Shown here: positions 27,501 to 35,775 of the stretch, in pieces
Layout of the letters: every line of letters starts with the position of its first letter
How positions within the stretch are numbered: the first letter of the stretch is position 1
Assembly (NCBI GenBank): GCA_015272395.1
Contig: JACYLQ010000007.1
Span: 1-64,000 of the forward strand
DNA from: Calothrix sp. C42_A2020_038
GTDB taxonomy: Bacteria; Cyanobacteriota; Cyanobacteriia; Cyanobacteriales; Nostocaceae
Direction: 5' to 3'
Length of the DNA: 64,000 nt
Notes under the pieces: model-generated
What the model saw: the letters and a program-made list of their open reading frames with translations, nothing else
What the model was told of the DNA's origin: nothing
Database searches by the model: none
Program-made: the position numbers and the translations under genes

Positions 27501-27962
27501 ATGCCCCAAGTTGTTCTAATTAACCCGTTAATTCCACCGAATACTGGTAATATAGCTCGAACCTGTGCGGCAACAGGAACTGAGCTTCATTTAGTCGGTC
27601 CACTTGGGTTTGAGTTGAGCGATCGCTATTTAAAGCGGGCTGGTTTAGATTACTGGGGATACGTCAAACTACACTATCACAAGACATTGGCAGATTTTGA
27701 ATTAGTGCATCACCAACGTGGAGGTCGATGTTTAGGGTTCAGTGTGCGAGGTAAGCATAACTATTCTCTCTTTAAGTATGAAGATACTGATTGGTTATTG
27801 TTTGGCAGTGAAACTAATGGTTTGCCACAAGATGCAATTAATAAGTGCGATGAAACTCTTTATATTCCAATGTCTCAAACAGGAGTTCGTAGTCTGAATC
27901 TTTCTGTTAGTGTTGCGATTGGCTTGTTTGAATCTCGGCGCCAGTTGGGCTATTTAGGCTAA
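27501..27962 (+). CDS. trmL: tRNA (cytidine/uridine-34-2'-O)-methyltransferase
   Basis: The 153-residue SPOUT-class protein has the three knot motifs: NPLIPPNTGNIARTC at 8-22, LLFGSETNGLP at about 94-104 and IPMSQTGVRSLNLSVSVAI at 116-134. It methylates the wobble nucleotide of tRNA-Leu species with SAM. It has the normal family length. A canonical HIP1 octamer (27619-27626) lies inside it, one of only two seen in the window. Confidence 0.92.
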   Translation: MPQVVLINPLIPPNTGNIARTCAATGTELHLVGPLGFELSDRYLKRAGLDYWGYVKLHYHKTLADFELVHHQRGGRCLGFSVRGKHNYSLFKYEDTDWLLFGSETNGLPQDAINKCDETLYIPMSQTGVRSLNLSVSVAIGLFESRRQLGYLG

Positions 27963-28879
27963 TATTGCCCGAAAACCACAAGAAAGCGTATTGAACAAGT
28001 ATTACAAGATATAGATTTGATAAATTGCCAATATTCTTTGCAACTGCTTTGAGATTATTACTTTCCTGATTAATACAAACATAATTATTGATACCTAGAG
28101 AAAATACCTCTATAACCATCAATTTCTCTACTCAAAACTAATTTACTTAAGTATGATTTATGTGTTAATGTATACAGTAATCACTAGATATTGAAGATAT
28201 ATAAGTATTTTTACTGTTATAACTAAGTATGTTTATATAAGAAATTTGTATATAATCTTCGATGGGAACTGGAGTTTTAACCATAGATTTTTATAAATTG
28301 ATGACTAACTTCAAAAGGGAACAAAACGTTTATAATGTAGTCATATCAAGCATTTGAACGATTGGAAATAGATTAAAAAAAATTTGGGTGTAAAAGTACC
28401 TGCCCTGTTAATACGGTTGTTTTTTAGGGAATAATCAACGTAAATTCTCGTGTTGGGGAAGTACAACGGGCGCGCAAATCTTTTTGGGCGCGTTAGGAAA
28501 AGGGGGCATATATACATATGTAGATGTATATAATTGTTGTCTACTCAAATGTTCAGATGGCTTCGCCCTCTCCCAGGTTGCTTTCCTTGGTTTCCCAATG
28601 TGTTTGTCTGAATTTTTCCTGAAGACACGCACATAACGCGATAACTGTAAAGAGGAAGATATGTTCGGTGGTGAGGAGTGATAAGACAAGTAAACACAAA
28701 AATTTAAGTTTTTTTGAATCATGTGAACTTGTCTAAATCAGAGAACCGGGTTAATCTTGCGTAAGTATCTCTGGTGAATGTGATCTTGATCAATCGTTCG
28801 TAGTGATCTAAATCATTGACTATTGTTCGACTGAGGGAATCGAGGTCAGTAAAGCGCTAGCGATCATAGGAGGTCGTCT
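27963..28879. promoter_or_regulatory. 917-bp intergenic region upstream of the M23 peptidase gene
   Basis: I find no supported protein gene here; a 95-codon minus frame at 28435-28722 has an unlikely composition and no RBS. Minus-strand reading shows ACTCCTCACC at about 28667-28676, resembling the unpaired motif of the cyanobacterial sRNA Yfr1, but the flanking stem-loops are not evident. GC-rich patches (GGGCGCGCAAATCTTTTTGGGCGCG near 28468-28492) stand out from the AT-rich surroundings. A small RNA or long leader is possible. Confidence 0.35.
28868..28873 (+). promoter_or_regulatory. strong RBS that fixes a TTG start
   Basis: AGGAGG lies 6-7 bp before TTG 28880. No ATG or GTG has comparable spacing, so the TTG is the best start of the M23 peptidase gene. 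Confidence 0.7.
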
Positions 28880-31108
28880 TTGAAACGAGCATTAAGAAGT
28901 AAAGTAAAGGCTGAATTAAAAACTAACCCCAGTGAGGATGCCCCGGTGGACAATTTGAATTTACCGAGTCAAAAAGTAAACCGCCGCACGCGGACAAGTG
29001 CCGCAATGATTGGTTTGGCAATCTCAATGGGGGCAGGTAGCCTTTTGGTGACTCGGCAAAGCGACCAAGCCCTAGCAGCGGAACCTGTAGGCAACCAAAA
29101 TACAGCTTCTGCCATTCCTGCTGCTGGTGACACTGGTGTGAAATTAGCAACCACTCTTCAGCTGGGAAGCCAAGCCGTCTCAAGTAATGTGAGCGCGCCT
29201 GAAAATCCCGTTCCTGTGGTGGAACCAACAGCTATTTCACAGGTGCCTGGGCTTGGTGCTAAATGGCAAATTGCAGCAAGTAGAACGAGCAATGTATTTG
29301 CTTCGCCAGCTTCTTCAGTTACCAAAACGGCAACGGTTGAACGTGGGTCTGTTTCGTCTGTACCTCAAACTGATAAAGGACTGCGAATTACAAGTGCTAT
29401 TGCTTCATTGCAGGCACAAAAACAAGTTGGAGCAGTTGCTTCCAGTTACGGTGTAACAAATAGCTCAGTTGCTCAATCGCTGACGCTAACCACACAAACG
29501 CCATCTCTACGAGACACCAGCAGCGATGTTAACGCTCAACTCAAGGCACAACAAGAGTTTGCGATTAGTCGCTTACAGCAAAAGTCTAACCGTCTAAGAG
29601 ATAGTTTGACTCAGTTGCGTTCTGGAGAAACTGACAAGTCGTTACCACAAGTGACAAAAGCGACGGGAGTTAATTCACAGTCGCAGTACACCTCAACACC
29701 AAACTTAGGTTTGAGCGCAGGTAATAGTTCTAGTATAACAGAACAACTACCCTCACAAGTTCCTAGTGCATTTGTTCCGCAAGCATCGAAGGTTTATGAA
29801 GTTAAGTCTGGAGATACGTTAGCTGCAATAGCAAGTAATAACGGTACTTCAGTTAGCGATTTAGTCAAAGCAAATGGGCTTAAAAATCCCGACGAACTCA
29901 AAATTAGCCAGAAGCTAAATATTCCTGTAGCAAATACTCCAATCAATGCTACACCTTCAATACAAACACAAGATCATCAGGTTCCGGTAGCTAGCAATGT
30001 GGCTATCCCGACACCTGCACGTTCAGGTGCAGTTGCAACAAACGATACAACAGTAGCTCCAGTAGTAGTTCCATCGCCGACTGCAACTTCTGGCGCCTCT
30101 GTAGAAAGTTTCGATTCTACACCTGTTGACCCTTCAGCAAATGGTGTTGGTGGTGACACCCCAGTGCCTAAAGTATTTGCTGAAATGCAGCAGCGTAACA
30201 ATACACGTAACAAGCAAGCAAAAGAAGACCGTGGTCTTCGTAGCTTGCAGGCTGAAATCGAGCGCTTACGCGAAAAATATCGCGCTCAACAGTCCGGTAA
30301 TTCAGTACCGACACAAGTTAATTATGACAATTTTGCGGTACCTACCACATCTACTCCAAGTACTGTAGCGATACCACAAGTTCCTACAGCTACAAAACGC
30401 AACGAGATTGCAATACCTGTTCCGACTGTAAGACCAAATACTGTTGCTGTGCCCATTCCGGTTCCAACACCTATGGCGCCATATAGTGCCCAGCAGCCGG
30501 TTAACCCAGAATGGTCTTCTCGAAATGGCCGTAATCAAAGATCGGCACCTCCGCTACCAACAACTGTGAATGCCTCAGAATCACTGGGCAACATGCGAGG
30601 TGTTACAGTCAGTCCACAGTTACCACCTTTGGCTGCAGCTGGTAGCGCTGATAGATTTCTACCCAGAGCAATCGACGAAAATACATCTTCACCAGTTATA
30701 CCTGGAGATACACCAGGAGTCGGAAATACAAGTTATATCTGGCCTGCTAAAGGCGTTTTGACTTCTGGCTATGGCTGGCGCTGGGGTAGAATGCACCGTG
30801 GTATTGATGTTGCTAACTCAGTTGGAACACCGATTTATGCGGTGGCGCCTGGTGTAGTTGAGAAATCTGGCTGGAACAGAGGAGGCTATGGTAACTTGGT
30901 TGAGATTCGTCACGCCGATGGTACCATGACTCGTTATGCTCACAACAGCAAGCTTCTTGTTCAAGTCGGTCAACAAGTGCCACAAGGCCACATAATTGCC
31001 CTGATGGGAAGCACTGGTTTCAGCACTGGTCCGCATACCCACTTTGAAATTCACCGTGCAGGTAAAGGTGCAGTTAACCCAATTGCAATGCTACCCCCAC
31101 GAGTGTAA
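28880..31108 (+). CDS. LysM and M23 (LytM/NlpD-type) peptidoglycan endopeptidase
   Basis: The 742-residue protein has a membrane/signal segment at about 38-65, a long Ser/Thr/Pro/Gln-rich region, one LysM domain (VYEVKSGDTLAAIASNNG, about 308-350), a short coiled-coil-like stretch near 450-475 (RSLQAEIERLREKYRAQQ) and a C-terminal M23 domain. The M23 metal and catalytic sites are intact: HRGIDVA, then HTHFEI. It cleaves or remodels peptidoglycan cross-links, or activates amidases, at septa. The long disordered linker suits reaching through the thick wall of filamentous cyanobacteria. Confidence 0.92.
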   Translation: MKRALRSKVKAELKTNPSEDAPVDNLNLPSQKVNRRTRTSAAMIGLAISMGAGSLLVTRQSDQALAAEPVGNQNTASAIPAAGDTGVKLATTLQLGSQAVSSNVSAPENPVPVVEPTAISQVPGLGAKWQIAASRTSNVFASPASSVTKTATVERGSVSSVPQTDKGLRITSAIASLQAQKQVGAVASSYGVTNSSVAQSLTLTTQTPSLRDTSSDVNAQLKAQQEFAISRLQQKSNRLRDSLTQLRSGETDKSLPQVTKATGVNSQSQYTSTPNLGLSAGNSSSITEQLPSQVPSAFVPQASKVYEVKSGDTLAAIASNNGTSVSDLVKANGLKNPDELKISQKLNIPVANTPINATPSIQTQDHQVPVASNVAIPTPARSGAVATNDTTVAPVVVPSPTATSGASVESFDSTPVDPSANGVGGDTPVPKVFAEMQQRNNTRNKQAKEDRGLRSLQAEIERLREKYRAQQSGNSVPTQVNYDNFAVPTTSTPSTVAIPQVPTATKRNEIAIPVPTVRPNTVAVPIPVPTPMAPYSAQQPVNPEWSSRNGRNQRSAPPLPTTVNASESLGNMRGVTVSPQLPPLAAAGSADRFLPRAIDENTSSPVIPGDTPGVGNTSYIWPAKGVLTSGYGWRWGRMHRGIDVANSVGTPIYAVAPGVVEKSGWNRGGYGNLVEIRHADGTMTRYAHNSKLLVQVGQQVPQGHIIALMGSTGFSTGPHTHFEIHRAGKGAVNPIAMLPPRV

Positions 31109-31144
31109 TTTCTGGCTGTCTAACTGAATACAACCTTTGCGGTT

Positions 31145-31167
31145 GAGGGAGCCAGCCTCCCTCTTTT
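31145..31167 (+). terminator. terminator after the M23 peptidase gene
   Basis: GAGGGAG (31145-31151) and CTCCCTC (31157-31163) form a perfect 7-bp stem with loop CCAGC, followed by TTTT. It lies 36 bp past the stop codon. Confidence 0.85.
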
Positions 31168-31303
31168 GCTTGTAATCTGTGAGTTTGAACAAATTAATTT
31201 CTAGAAAAGACTAGTCAACACATAATTATTGTGCTATTCTTAAGAAATATTGAATAAAAATGTTCAATAAATCAATACAGTCGAAACTAATTGAACAAAT
31301 TAT

Positions 31304-31377
31304 GGCTCAGTAGCTCAGTTGGTTAGAGTAGGGGACTCATAAGCCCTTGGTCGTGTGTTCGAGTCACACCTGAGCCA
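31304..31377 (+). tRNA. tRNA with CAU anticodon (elongator Met-like)
   Basis: The 74-nt sequence folds as a complete cloverleaf: acceptor GGCTCAG/CTGAGCC, D-arm with AGTTGGTTA loop, anticodon loop CTCATAA, and T-arm GTGTG-TTCGAGT-CACAC. CCA is not encoded. The anticodon stem has an A31-G39 mismatch (GGGGA against GCCCT) where an A-U pair is expected. Anticodon CAU could be elongator Met or Ile2; I favour Met. Positions 27-41 of this tRNA recur exactly at 36334-36348, so it may be the attachment site of the island to its right. Confidence 0.92.
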
Positions 31378-31396
31378 TCGATAATTCAAGCATTAC

Positions 31397-31427
31397 AAGC
31401 CCCTGCACCAGGGGCTTTAGTTTTTTT
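31397..31427 (+). terminator. tRNA terminator
   Basis: AAGCCCCTG (31397-31405) and CAGGGGCTT (31409-31417) form a perfect 9-bp stem with a 3-nt loop and are followed by seven T. It lies 20 bp past the tRNA. Confidence 0.92.
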
Positions 31428-31501
31428 AATTGTGCCTTTTTAGGTCAGTTTGGGTAAATGATTGGGGTAAGATTGGGGTAAAAATTTTCGGCAAAAATCG
31501 A

Positions 31502-31523
31502 TATATAGTACGGGTATAGTTCA
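31502..31523 (+). repeat. 22-bp direct repeat, left copy
   Basis: This 22-mer (TATATAGTACGGG then TATAGTTCA) is repeated exactly at 35402-35423 in the same orientation. The two copies bracket the parDE, ISL3 and methylase segment. Confidence 0.9.
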
Positions 31524-31630
31524 ATTTCTTTACAGAACTCCCATGTACTCAAACAGCGCAAAGCCTTCGCCACTGAGGGGGCGACAAAATAGCTTCAAAA
31601 GCTTACAAGGTAATATATGTAGCAATCTAT

Positions 31631-31677
31631 ACTTTCTTGGCACTATAATATTAATTAAGCACGCGCTTTGTACGCAA
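31631..31677. repeat. 47-bp ISL3-end remnant, left arm of an inverted pair
   Basis: These 47 bp are the exact reverse complement of 32715-32761. The sequence equals the last codons of the ISL3 transposase (LLSWHYNIN-stop) plus the adjacent IS terminus with GCACGCGCTTTGTACGCAA. A third partial copy of that terminus lies at about 31703-31722. Together they show at least two past ISL3 insertions in opposite orientation around parDE. Confidence 0.9.
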
Positions 31678-31759
31678 TAACCGCTGGTTTTTCAACAAAT
31701 TTAGCACGCGCTTTGTACGCAAGAGCCGATAACTGATGTTGGCTCGCCTCAAAGTTATG

Positions 31760-31777
31760 GTATGATTATTATCATAC
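31760..31777 (+). promoter_or_regulatory. probable ParD operator
   Basis: GTATGAT and ATCATAC form an inverted repeat with a 4-bp spacer, 39 bp upstream of the parD start. Ribbon-helix-helix antitoxins normally repress their own operon through such sites. The RBS AGAAGGAG follows at about 31800-31806. Confidence 0.6.
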
Positions 31778-31815
31778 TTTAAACATACTTTATATAATTA
31801 GAAGGAGTAAGCATA

Positions 31816-32082
31816 ATGGCGATGATGCGAAAAACTATTACTATCCCTGATGCTATGGATGAATGGGTTAAAGCTCAAATTGAAAGCGGACGCTATGGAA
31901 ACGATAGTGAATACTTTCGTGATTTGATACGCCGTGACCAAGACAAGCGACAGGCAGAACAAAATTTGCTTTCTCTTATTCAGGAAGGCTTAGATAGTGG
32001 TGTAAGTACGTCCACGGTACACGATATTATGAGACGGGTAGAAGATAGGCTCAAAAATAATGGCAGCTTACCAACTCACTAA
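31816..32082 (+). CDS. parD: ParD-type antitoxin (ribbon-helix-helix)
   Basis: The 88-residue protein has an N-terminal ribbon-helix-helix (RKTITIPDAMDEWVKAQI, about 5-45) with a helical tail that would wrap the toxin. Its 3' end overlaps parE by 23 bp, the usual translational coupling. It neutralises ParE and represses the operon. Confidence 0.92.
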   Translation: MAMMRKTITIPDAMDEWVKAQIESGRYGNDSEYFRDLIRRDQDKRQAEQNLLSLIQEGLDSGVSTSTVHDIMRRVEDRLKNNGSLPTH

Positions 32083-32350
32083 CCAAGCAGAAAGCGAAAT
32101 TGAGGGCATCTACGAATACTCAATTTTAAACTTTGGATTACAAGTGGCACAAAATTATGTTTCTGGGCTTCATGATTGTTTCACGTTATTAGCAAACAAT
32201 CAAAGTTGGGGCAATGACTACGGTTTTATTATATCAGGGTTGCTTCGTTATGAGTATCGCTCCCATTCTATCTATTATCTGCCCACAGAAGACGGTGTTT
32301 TGATTGTACGTATTCTTGGAAATAAACAAGACCCTGCGCGACATATATGA
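32060..32350 (+). CDS. parE: ParE-type toxin
   Basis: The 96-residue protein is of the RelE/ParE superfamily, with the N-terminal LTNQAESEIEGIYEYS helix pair and C-terminal RYEYRSHSIYYLP strand plus ILGNKQDPARHI end. ParE toxins inhibit DNA gyrase. It has normal length and no disruption, so the pair is probably functional and may explain retention of the decayed island. Confidence 0.92.
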   Translation: MAAYQLTNQAESEIEGIYEYSILNFGLQVAQNYVSGLHDCFTLLANNQSWGNDYGFIISGLLRYEYRSHSIYYLPTEDGVLIVRILGNKQDPARHI

Positions 32351-32422
32351 TTTAAAGCGCTTTATTGGGTAGCAAGCTATTGCCTCTACACTCACAATAA
32401 AGTTGTATACAATATCACGCAC

Positions 32423-32714
32423 TCATTTATATTTTCTCTCGTCCGCACCCAATGACTTAAATATTTCCTGAATGATTTCATGCAACTCAATGTACGCGGG
32501 GTGGCTTTTTGTCGGCTAACATATGGTAACTTCCACGCATGACATATGGTTCTGTAACTTGAGAACGAATACGAATATCAGCCTCTTGTTCCATCCAATT
32601 AAATACTTTTCTACCAACTTTCTTGCACTCACCCTCATTTTCATTACTATCCGCCATCTCATCTTGAAGCGCAAGCATATAACGCTCCCATTCATCGATT
32701 AATCTTTTCGGTTC
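32423..32714 (-). pseudogene. C-terminal fragment of an unidentified, defence-associated-looking protein
   Basis: Minus-strand coding starts abruptly at the ISL3 terminus (32714) and reads KRLIDEWERYMLALQDEMAD, then a GRKVFNWMEQEADIRIR region, and continues after a one-base frameshift near 32500 to IELHEIIQEIFKSLGADERKYK and a stop at 32423. It was cut by the ISL3 insertion and carries the frameshift. I do not recognise the family; its neighbours are restriction-modification remnants. Confidence 0.55.
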
Positions 32715-33111
32715 TTGCGTACAAAGCGCGTGCTTAATTAATATTATAGTGCCAAGAAAGTAAAGCTCTAATTTCAAAATTGCGAAAATTTCTAAAGCCA
32801 AATCCACTTCGTTTTATTAGTTTCAGTTTATTATTGATTCCTTCTACTACACCATTAGTAGTTCTTCTCTCGAAATATCCGATTATCTCTCCAAACCATC
32901 GTGTAATTGTCTTAACACTTTTTTGATAATAAGATTCCGCTTTTTTTAACCAATCTAGTAGCCCTAAAATTCCTGACCCTAAATCTTCATTTTTATCAAA
33001 AATATCACGGAATTCCTCTTTCAATGAATGCATAATTTCTAATAAAGGTGACGCTTCTCTGATTTTATCTAATTTTAATTTTTGTTTATCTGTAAGTTCG
33101 CTTTCAGCTTT
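32715..33111 (-). pseudogene. 3' remnant of an ISL3-family element (transposase C-terminus and one end)
   Basis: From about 33111 the minus strand encodes some 125 residues of the C-terminal part of an ISL3 transposase: ELTDKQKLKLDKIREASP, TNGVVEGINNKLKLIKRSGFG with the catalytic Glu, and the stop at 32734. The IS end with CTTGCGTACAAAGCGCG lies at about 32711-32730. The N-terminal two thirds and the other end are missing. The last 47 bp occur inverted at 31631-31677. Confidence 0.8.
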
Positions 33112-33228
33112 TAATTATCCTGCAATATCCAGACCTCTAATTCTGGGTCAATCACAATTACAGCACAACACTCATTATCCCAACCAGTTGCAATTAAATT
33201 CGCCTTAATATCATTATGAATTTTTTCT
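33111..33228 (-). pseudogene. short fragment of an unidentified protein between methylase and ISL3
   Basis: In a frame distinct from the methylase, the minus strand encodes about 35 residues (NLIATGWDNECCAVIVIDPE then LEVWILQDN) and stops at 33111. The phrase resembles the middle of small proteins found near restriction genes, but I cannot name them. It is truncated at both sides. Confidence 0.4.
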
Positions 33229-34806
33229 ACCCCTGGCGAACCTTCCCCCCGGTTTCAACCAGTCTAAACAGCGTTCAATAAATAAAACTTCTGGTGCAAC
33301 ACTTCCCTGAATTTTCCCAGTCCGCCGATAATTTCCATCTTCCAACTTTTCCCAAACAAAAGCCAATTCAAAAGCCTTTAAAATATTTTGGTCAATAATG
33401 GGAATATCTGAACCAAACGGCGGATTAGTCAACACCACATCCATCGATTCTAAAGGAATTTCTTGCCTTCCTTTCTCCAAACCTTCCAAATGTCCGTTGG
33501 GAAACTCCAGGGAATTAATATGATAAAGATGTCCCCTACCATCCCCAGCCATCACCATATTCATCTGACAGGCTTTAATCAAAAACGGGTCAAAATCAGC
33601 ACCAAACACCTGATTTTCTGCAAACTGCCGTAGTCTTTCATTAACCGAAAGAAATTTCTCTGTTGATTCAAACCCTGGTGCTACATTTGCCTCATCCCGA
33701 AATTTTTTCAGTAAATGTGCCAATACCGCCACTAAAAATCCCCCAGTTCCACAAGCCGGGTCTAAAATCCGTTCATTTTCCTTGGGGTCTAGGATTTCCA
33801 CCGCTAATTTAATAATGCCTCTTGGTGTAAAATACTGCCCTCTGTCACCGCGTAAATTCGTACCAACAATTTCCTGATATGCTCCCCCCTTGGCATCTAC
33901 ATCGGTGCGTGTAAAATCATACTTTGCTAATTCCGATACCATAAATGCCAAAGCTCGGTCAGAAAGGGTAATCTCCTCATTTCCTCGAAACAAATTATCA
34001 TAATTTTGCTTAACTTCGCTAAACAACGGCATAATCCGCCTGCGGACTTCCTTACGCCCCTCAATATCAAATTGCTCCTTTGGACCCGCCCAAAAACGCC
34101 GTTGACTGCGAGGAGCTTTTTCATCGTGCATTTTGCAGAAAATTAGATAAAGAAACTGCCAAAAAGCCGCATCTTTCGGGATTCCTTCATTACCGTGGAT
34201 AAAATTATGACAGCGCCGAAAAGCCACACGCAACATTTCTGGGTCAGCCTTGCGGGTACGCGCTAAAGATAATACTTCTTGTGTCTCCAAAGACTCATCA
34301 GCGGGAGGCCAGTCTCCAATCGGCTCAAACCGCACCTCAAAGCGCTTCACCTGCTTCTCTAAATAAAAAAGTTCTAAGCCGTTTGTCCATAAACCATATT
34401 TACAGGAGTTGATATGCTCCATGATGGTTTCTAGTTCCTCTAAATCCTTCTCTGCTTGGTCGTAATCCCTTATTCTGACTGCATTTCTGCCCACTTTCGG
34501 TTCCTGGCGACACACAACCACTCGGCTTAAATTTTCAACCCGATGCTCGCTATCGTGGTGGAAAATAGCAATATCCAGTTTTTTGCGCTTTCCATTAATA
34601 GATACAGAAAAATCAGCCGCCATATCTTCCACAGAAATTCCATACTCATGGAACAACGCTCGTGCTATACGCTGACGCACTTGTTCTTTTGGTGTATCCT
34701 TAAGACTTTTTTCGCCACTAATAAAGTCAAGAATATAACCATCAGATATTGTGGAATCCTCCGTGTTAATTTCTAAATCAGGAATTGGCAACTGTTTTGA
34801 TTTCAT
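33214..34806 (-). pseudogene. N-6 adenine DNA methylase (type I RM-like) with HsdR-N domain, 3'-truncated
   Basis: The frame encodes an N-terminal type I restriction-enzyme R-subunit-like nuclease region (about 25-170; LDIAIF, VVVCRQEPK) followed by an HsdM-like methylase with motif I DPACGTGGF and motif IV NPPFGS. After WLKPGGRFA the expected VVLPDG continuation is replaced by RGRKNS and a stop, so the target-recognition and C-terminal parts are lost at a deletion near 33240. I start at ATG 34806; the TTG at 34815 is weaker. The XRE gene upstream on the same strand is its likely regulator. Methylation activity is unlikely. Confidence 0.8.
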
Positions 34807-34846
34807 CGCGGTCAAAATTTTTCCTTAACTTAAAGCTTTCTCCAAA

Positions 34847-35227
34847 TTACTCAGAGACAGCCAGTATTGTATCTGAAGATGTCTCACCCAGGATATCCCG
34901 CTTAATAAAACGCTCCACTTTATTTAATTGCTCGTCAGAAAGTTCCTTCGTCATCACCAAGCGAACCAACTCCAACACTTTTGGTTTTTCCTTAAGCAAA
35001 GTCACCACATCCGGGTCTGTGGAAGGACAAAGCCTAAATAAGACATCTGGGTCAGCGGCTAAAACCTTCGCCAGCGCTTTAATAATTTCTGGCTTTGGGG
35101 GATGTTCCTTACCTCGTTCGATACGGCTCAAGTAAGCTGGTGAGATACCGACTATAGCCGCTGTCTCCCTCAGACCCAAGCCTTGAGCCTCCCGTAGTTG
35201 TCTTAGTGTTTCTCCAAATTGGGTCAT
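34847..35227 (-). CDS. XRE-family transcriptional regulator
   Basis: The 126-residue protein has an N-terminal HTH (TLRQLREAQGLGLRETAAIV, then GISPAYLSRIERG) and a helical C-terminal part. It sits 40 bp upstream of the truncated methylase and divergent from higBA, with a 16-bp palindrome between. It probably acts as a controller protein of the former RM unit. Confidence 0.85.
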   Translation of the reverse strand: MTQFGETLRQLREAQGLGLRETAAIVGISPAYLSRIERGKEHPPKPEIIKALAKVLAADPDVLFRLCPSTDPDVVTLLKEKPKVLELVRLVMTKELSDEQLNKVERFIKRDILGETSSDTILAVSE

Positions 35228-35343
35228 TGCGCCAACTTTGTTGATTGTTATGCAACACTAAACAATTTTTGTGTCAGCAGTCAATGAGTATGCTTATCTC
35301 GCTTAGCAGGGGTTGGGCACTATTGCTTCGACATAATTGTTAC

Positions 35344-35359
35344 TATACTATATAGTATA
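35344..35359. promoter_or_regulatory. 16-bp perfect palindrome between XRE gene and higBA
   Basis: TATACTATATAGTATA is perfectly self-complementary and lies 117 bp from the XRE start and 117 bp from higB. It is a likely operator for the XRE protein or HigA, controlling both directions. Confidence 0.5.
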
Positions 35360-35401
35360 TTAGAACTACACTGTGTGATTATGAAACAGATGCCTTTGCT
35401 T

Positions 35402-35423
35402 TATATAGTACGGGTATAGTTCA
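35402..35423 (+). repeat. 22-bp direct repeat, right copy
   Basis: This is the exact copy of 31502-31523, 3.9 kb away in the same orientation. Flanking bases differ on both sides, so the repeat is exactly 22 bp. Confidence 0.9.
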
Positions 35424-35475
35424 GGTTCTACTAATATCCAGCATCAAATTTAGTCGCGCTAGAATATAAAATGTA

Positions 35476-35775
35476 ATGCACGTTATCAGCCGTAAAAAGT
35501 TACGAGAATTTTGTCAACGACATGGAGATTGTTATGAAGCGCTTGACGATTGGTATAAAATTTCAAGCAAGGCTAGTTGGGGAAACTTAATAGAGGTACA
35601 AACAGCCTATCCTCAAGCAGAAGCAGTTGGCAACTTTACAGTTTTTAACATTAAAGGCAATAAATACAGGTTAATTGTTAGTATCAATTATGAGAAAAAA
35701 GTTATTTATATTAAATATGTCTTAACCCATGCAGAATATGACAAAGACAACTGGAAAAATGACCCTTACTATTAA
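35476..35775 (+). CDS. higB: HigB-type mRNA interferase toxin
   Basis: The 99-residue RelE-superfamily protein begins MHVISRKKLREFCQRH and ends in IKYVLTHAEYDKDNW, both typical of HigB, which cuts mRNA on the ribosome. The toxin precedes the antitoxin, the inverted order that defines hig systems. It appears intact. Confidence 0.93.
   Translation: MHVISRKKLREFCQRHGDCYEALDDWYKISSKASWGNLIEVQTAYPQAEAVGNFTVFNIKGNKYRLIVSINYEKKVIYIKYVLTHAEYDKDNWKNDPYY

Noticed and set aside
28660-28690. Yfr1 small RNA
   Set aside because: Only the ACTCCTCACC core is similar; the flanking stem-loop and terminator hairpin of Yfr1 were not found.
28435-28722. 95-codon minus-strand frame upstream of the M23 gene
   Set aside because: It has no RBS, an unlikely amino-acid composition, and spans GC-rich low-complexity patches; a non-coding RNA is as likely.
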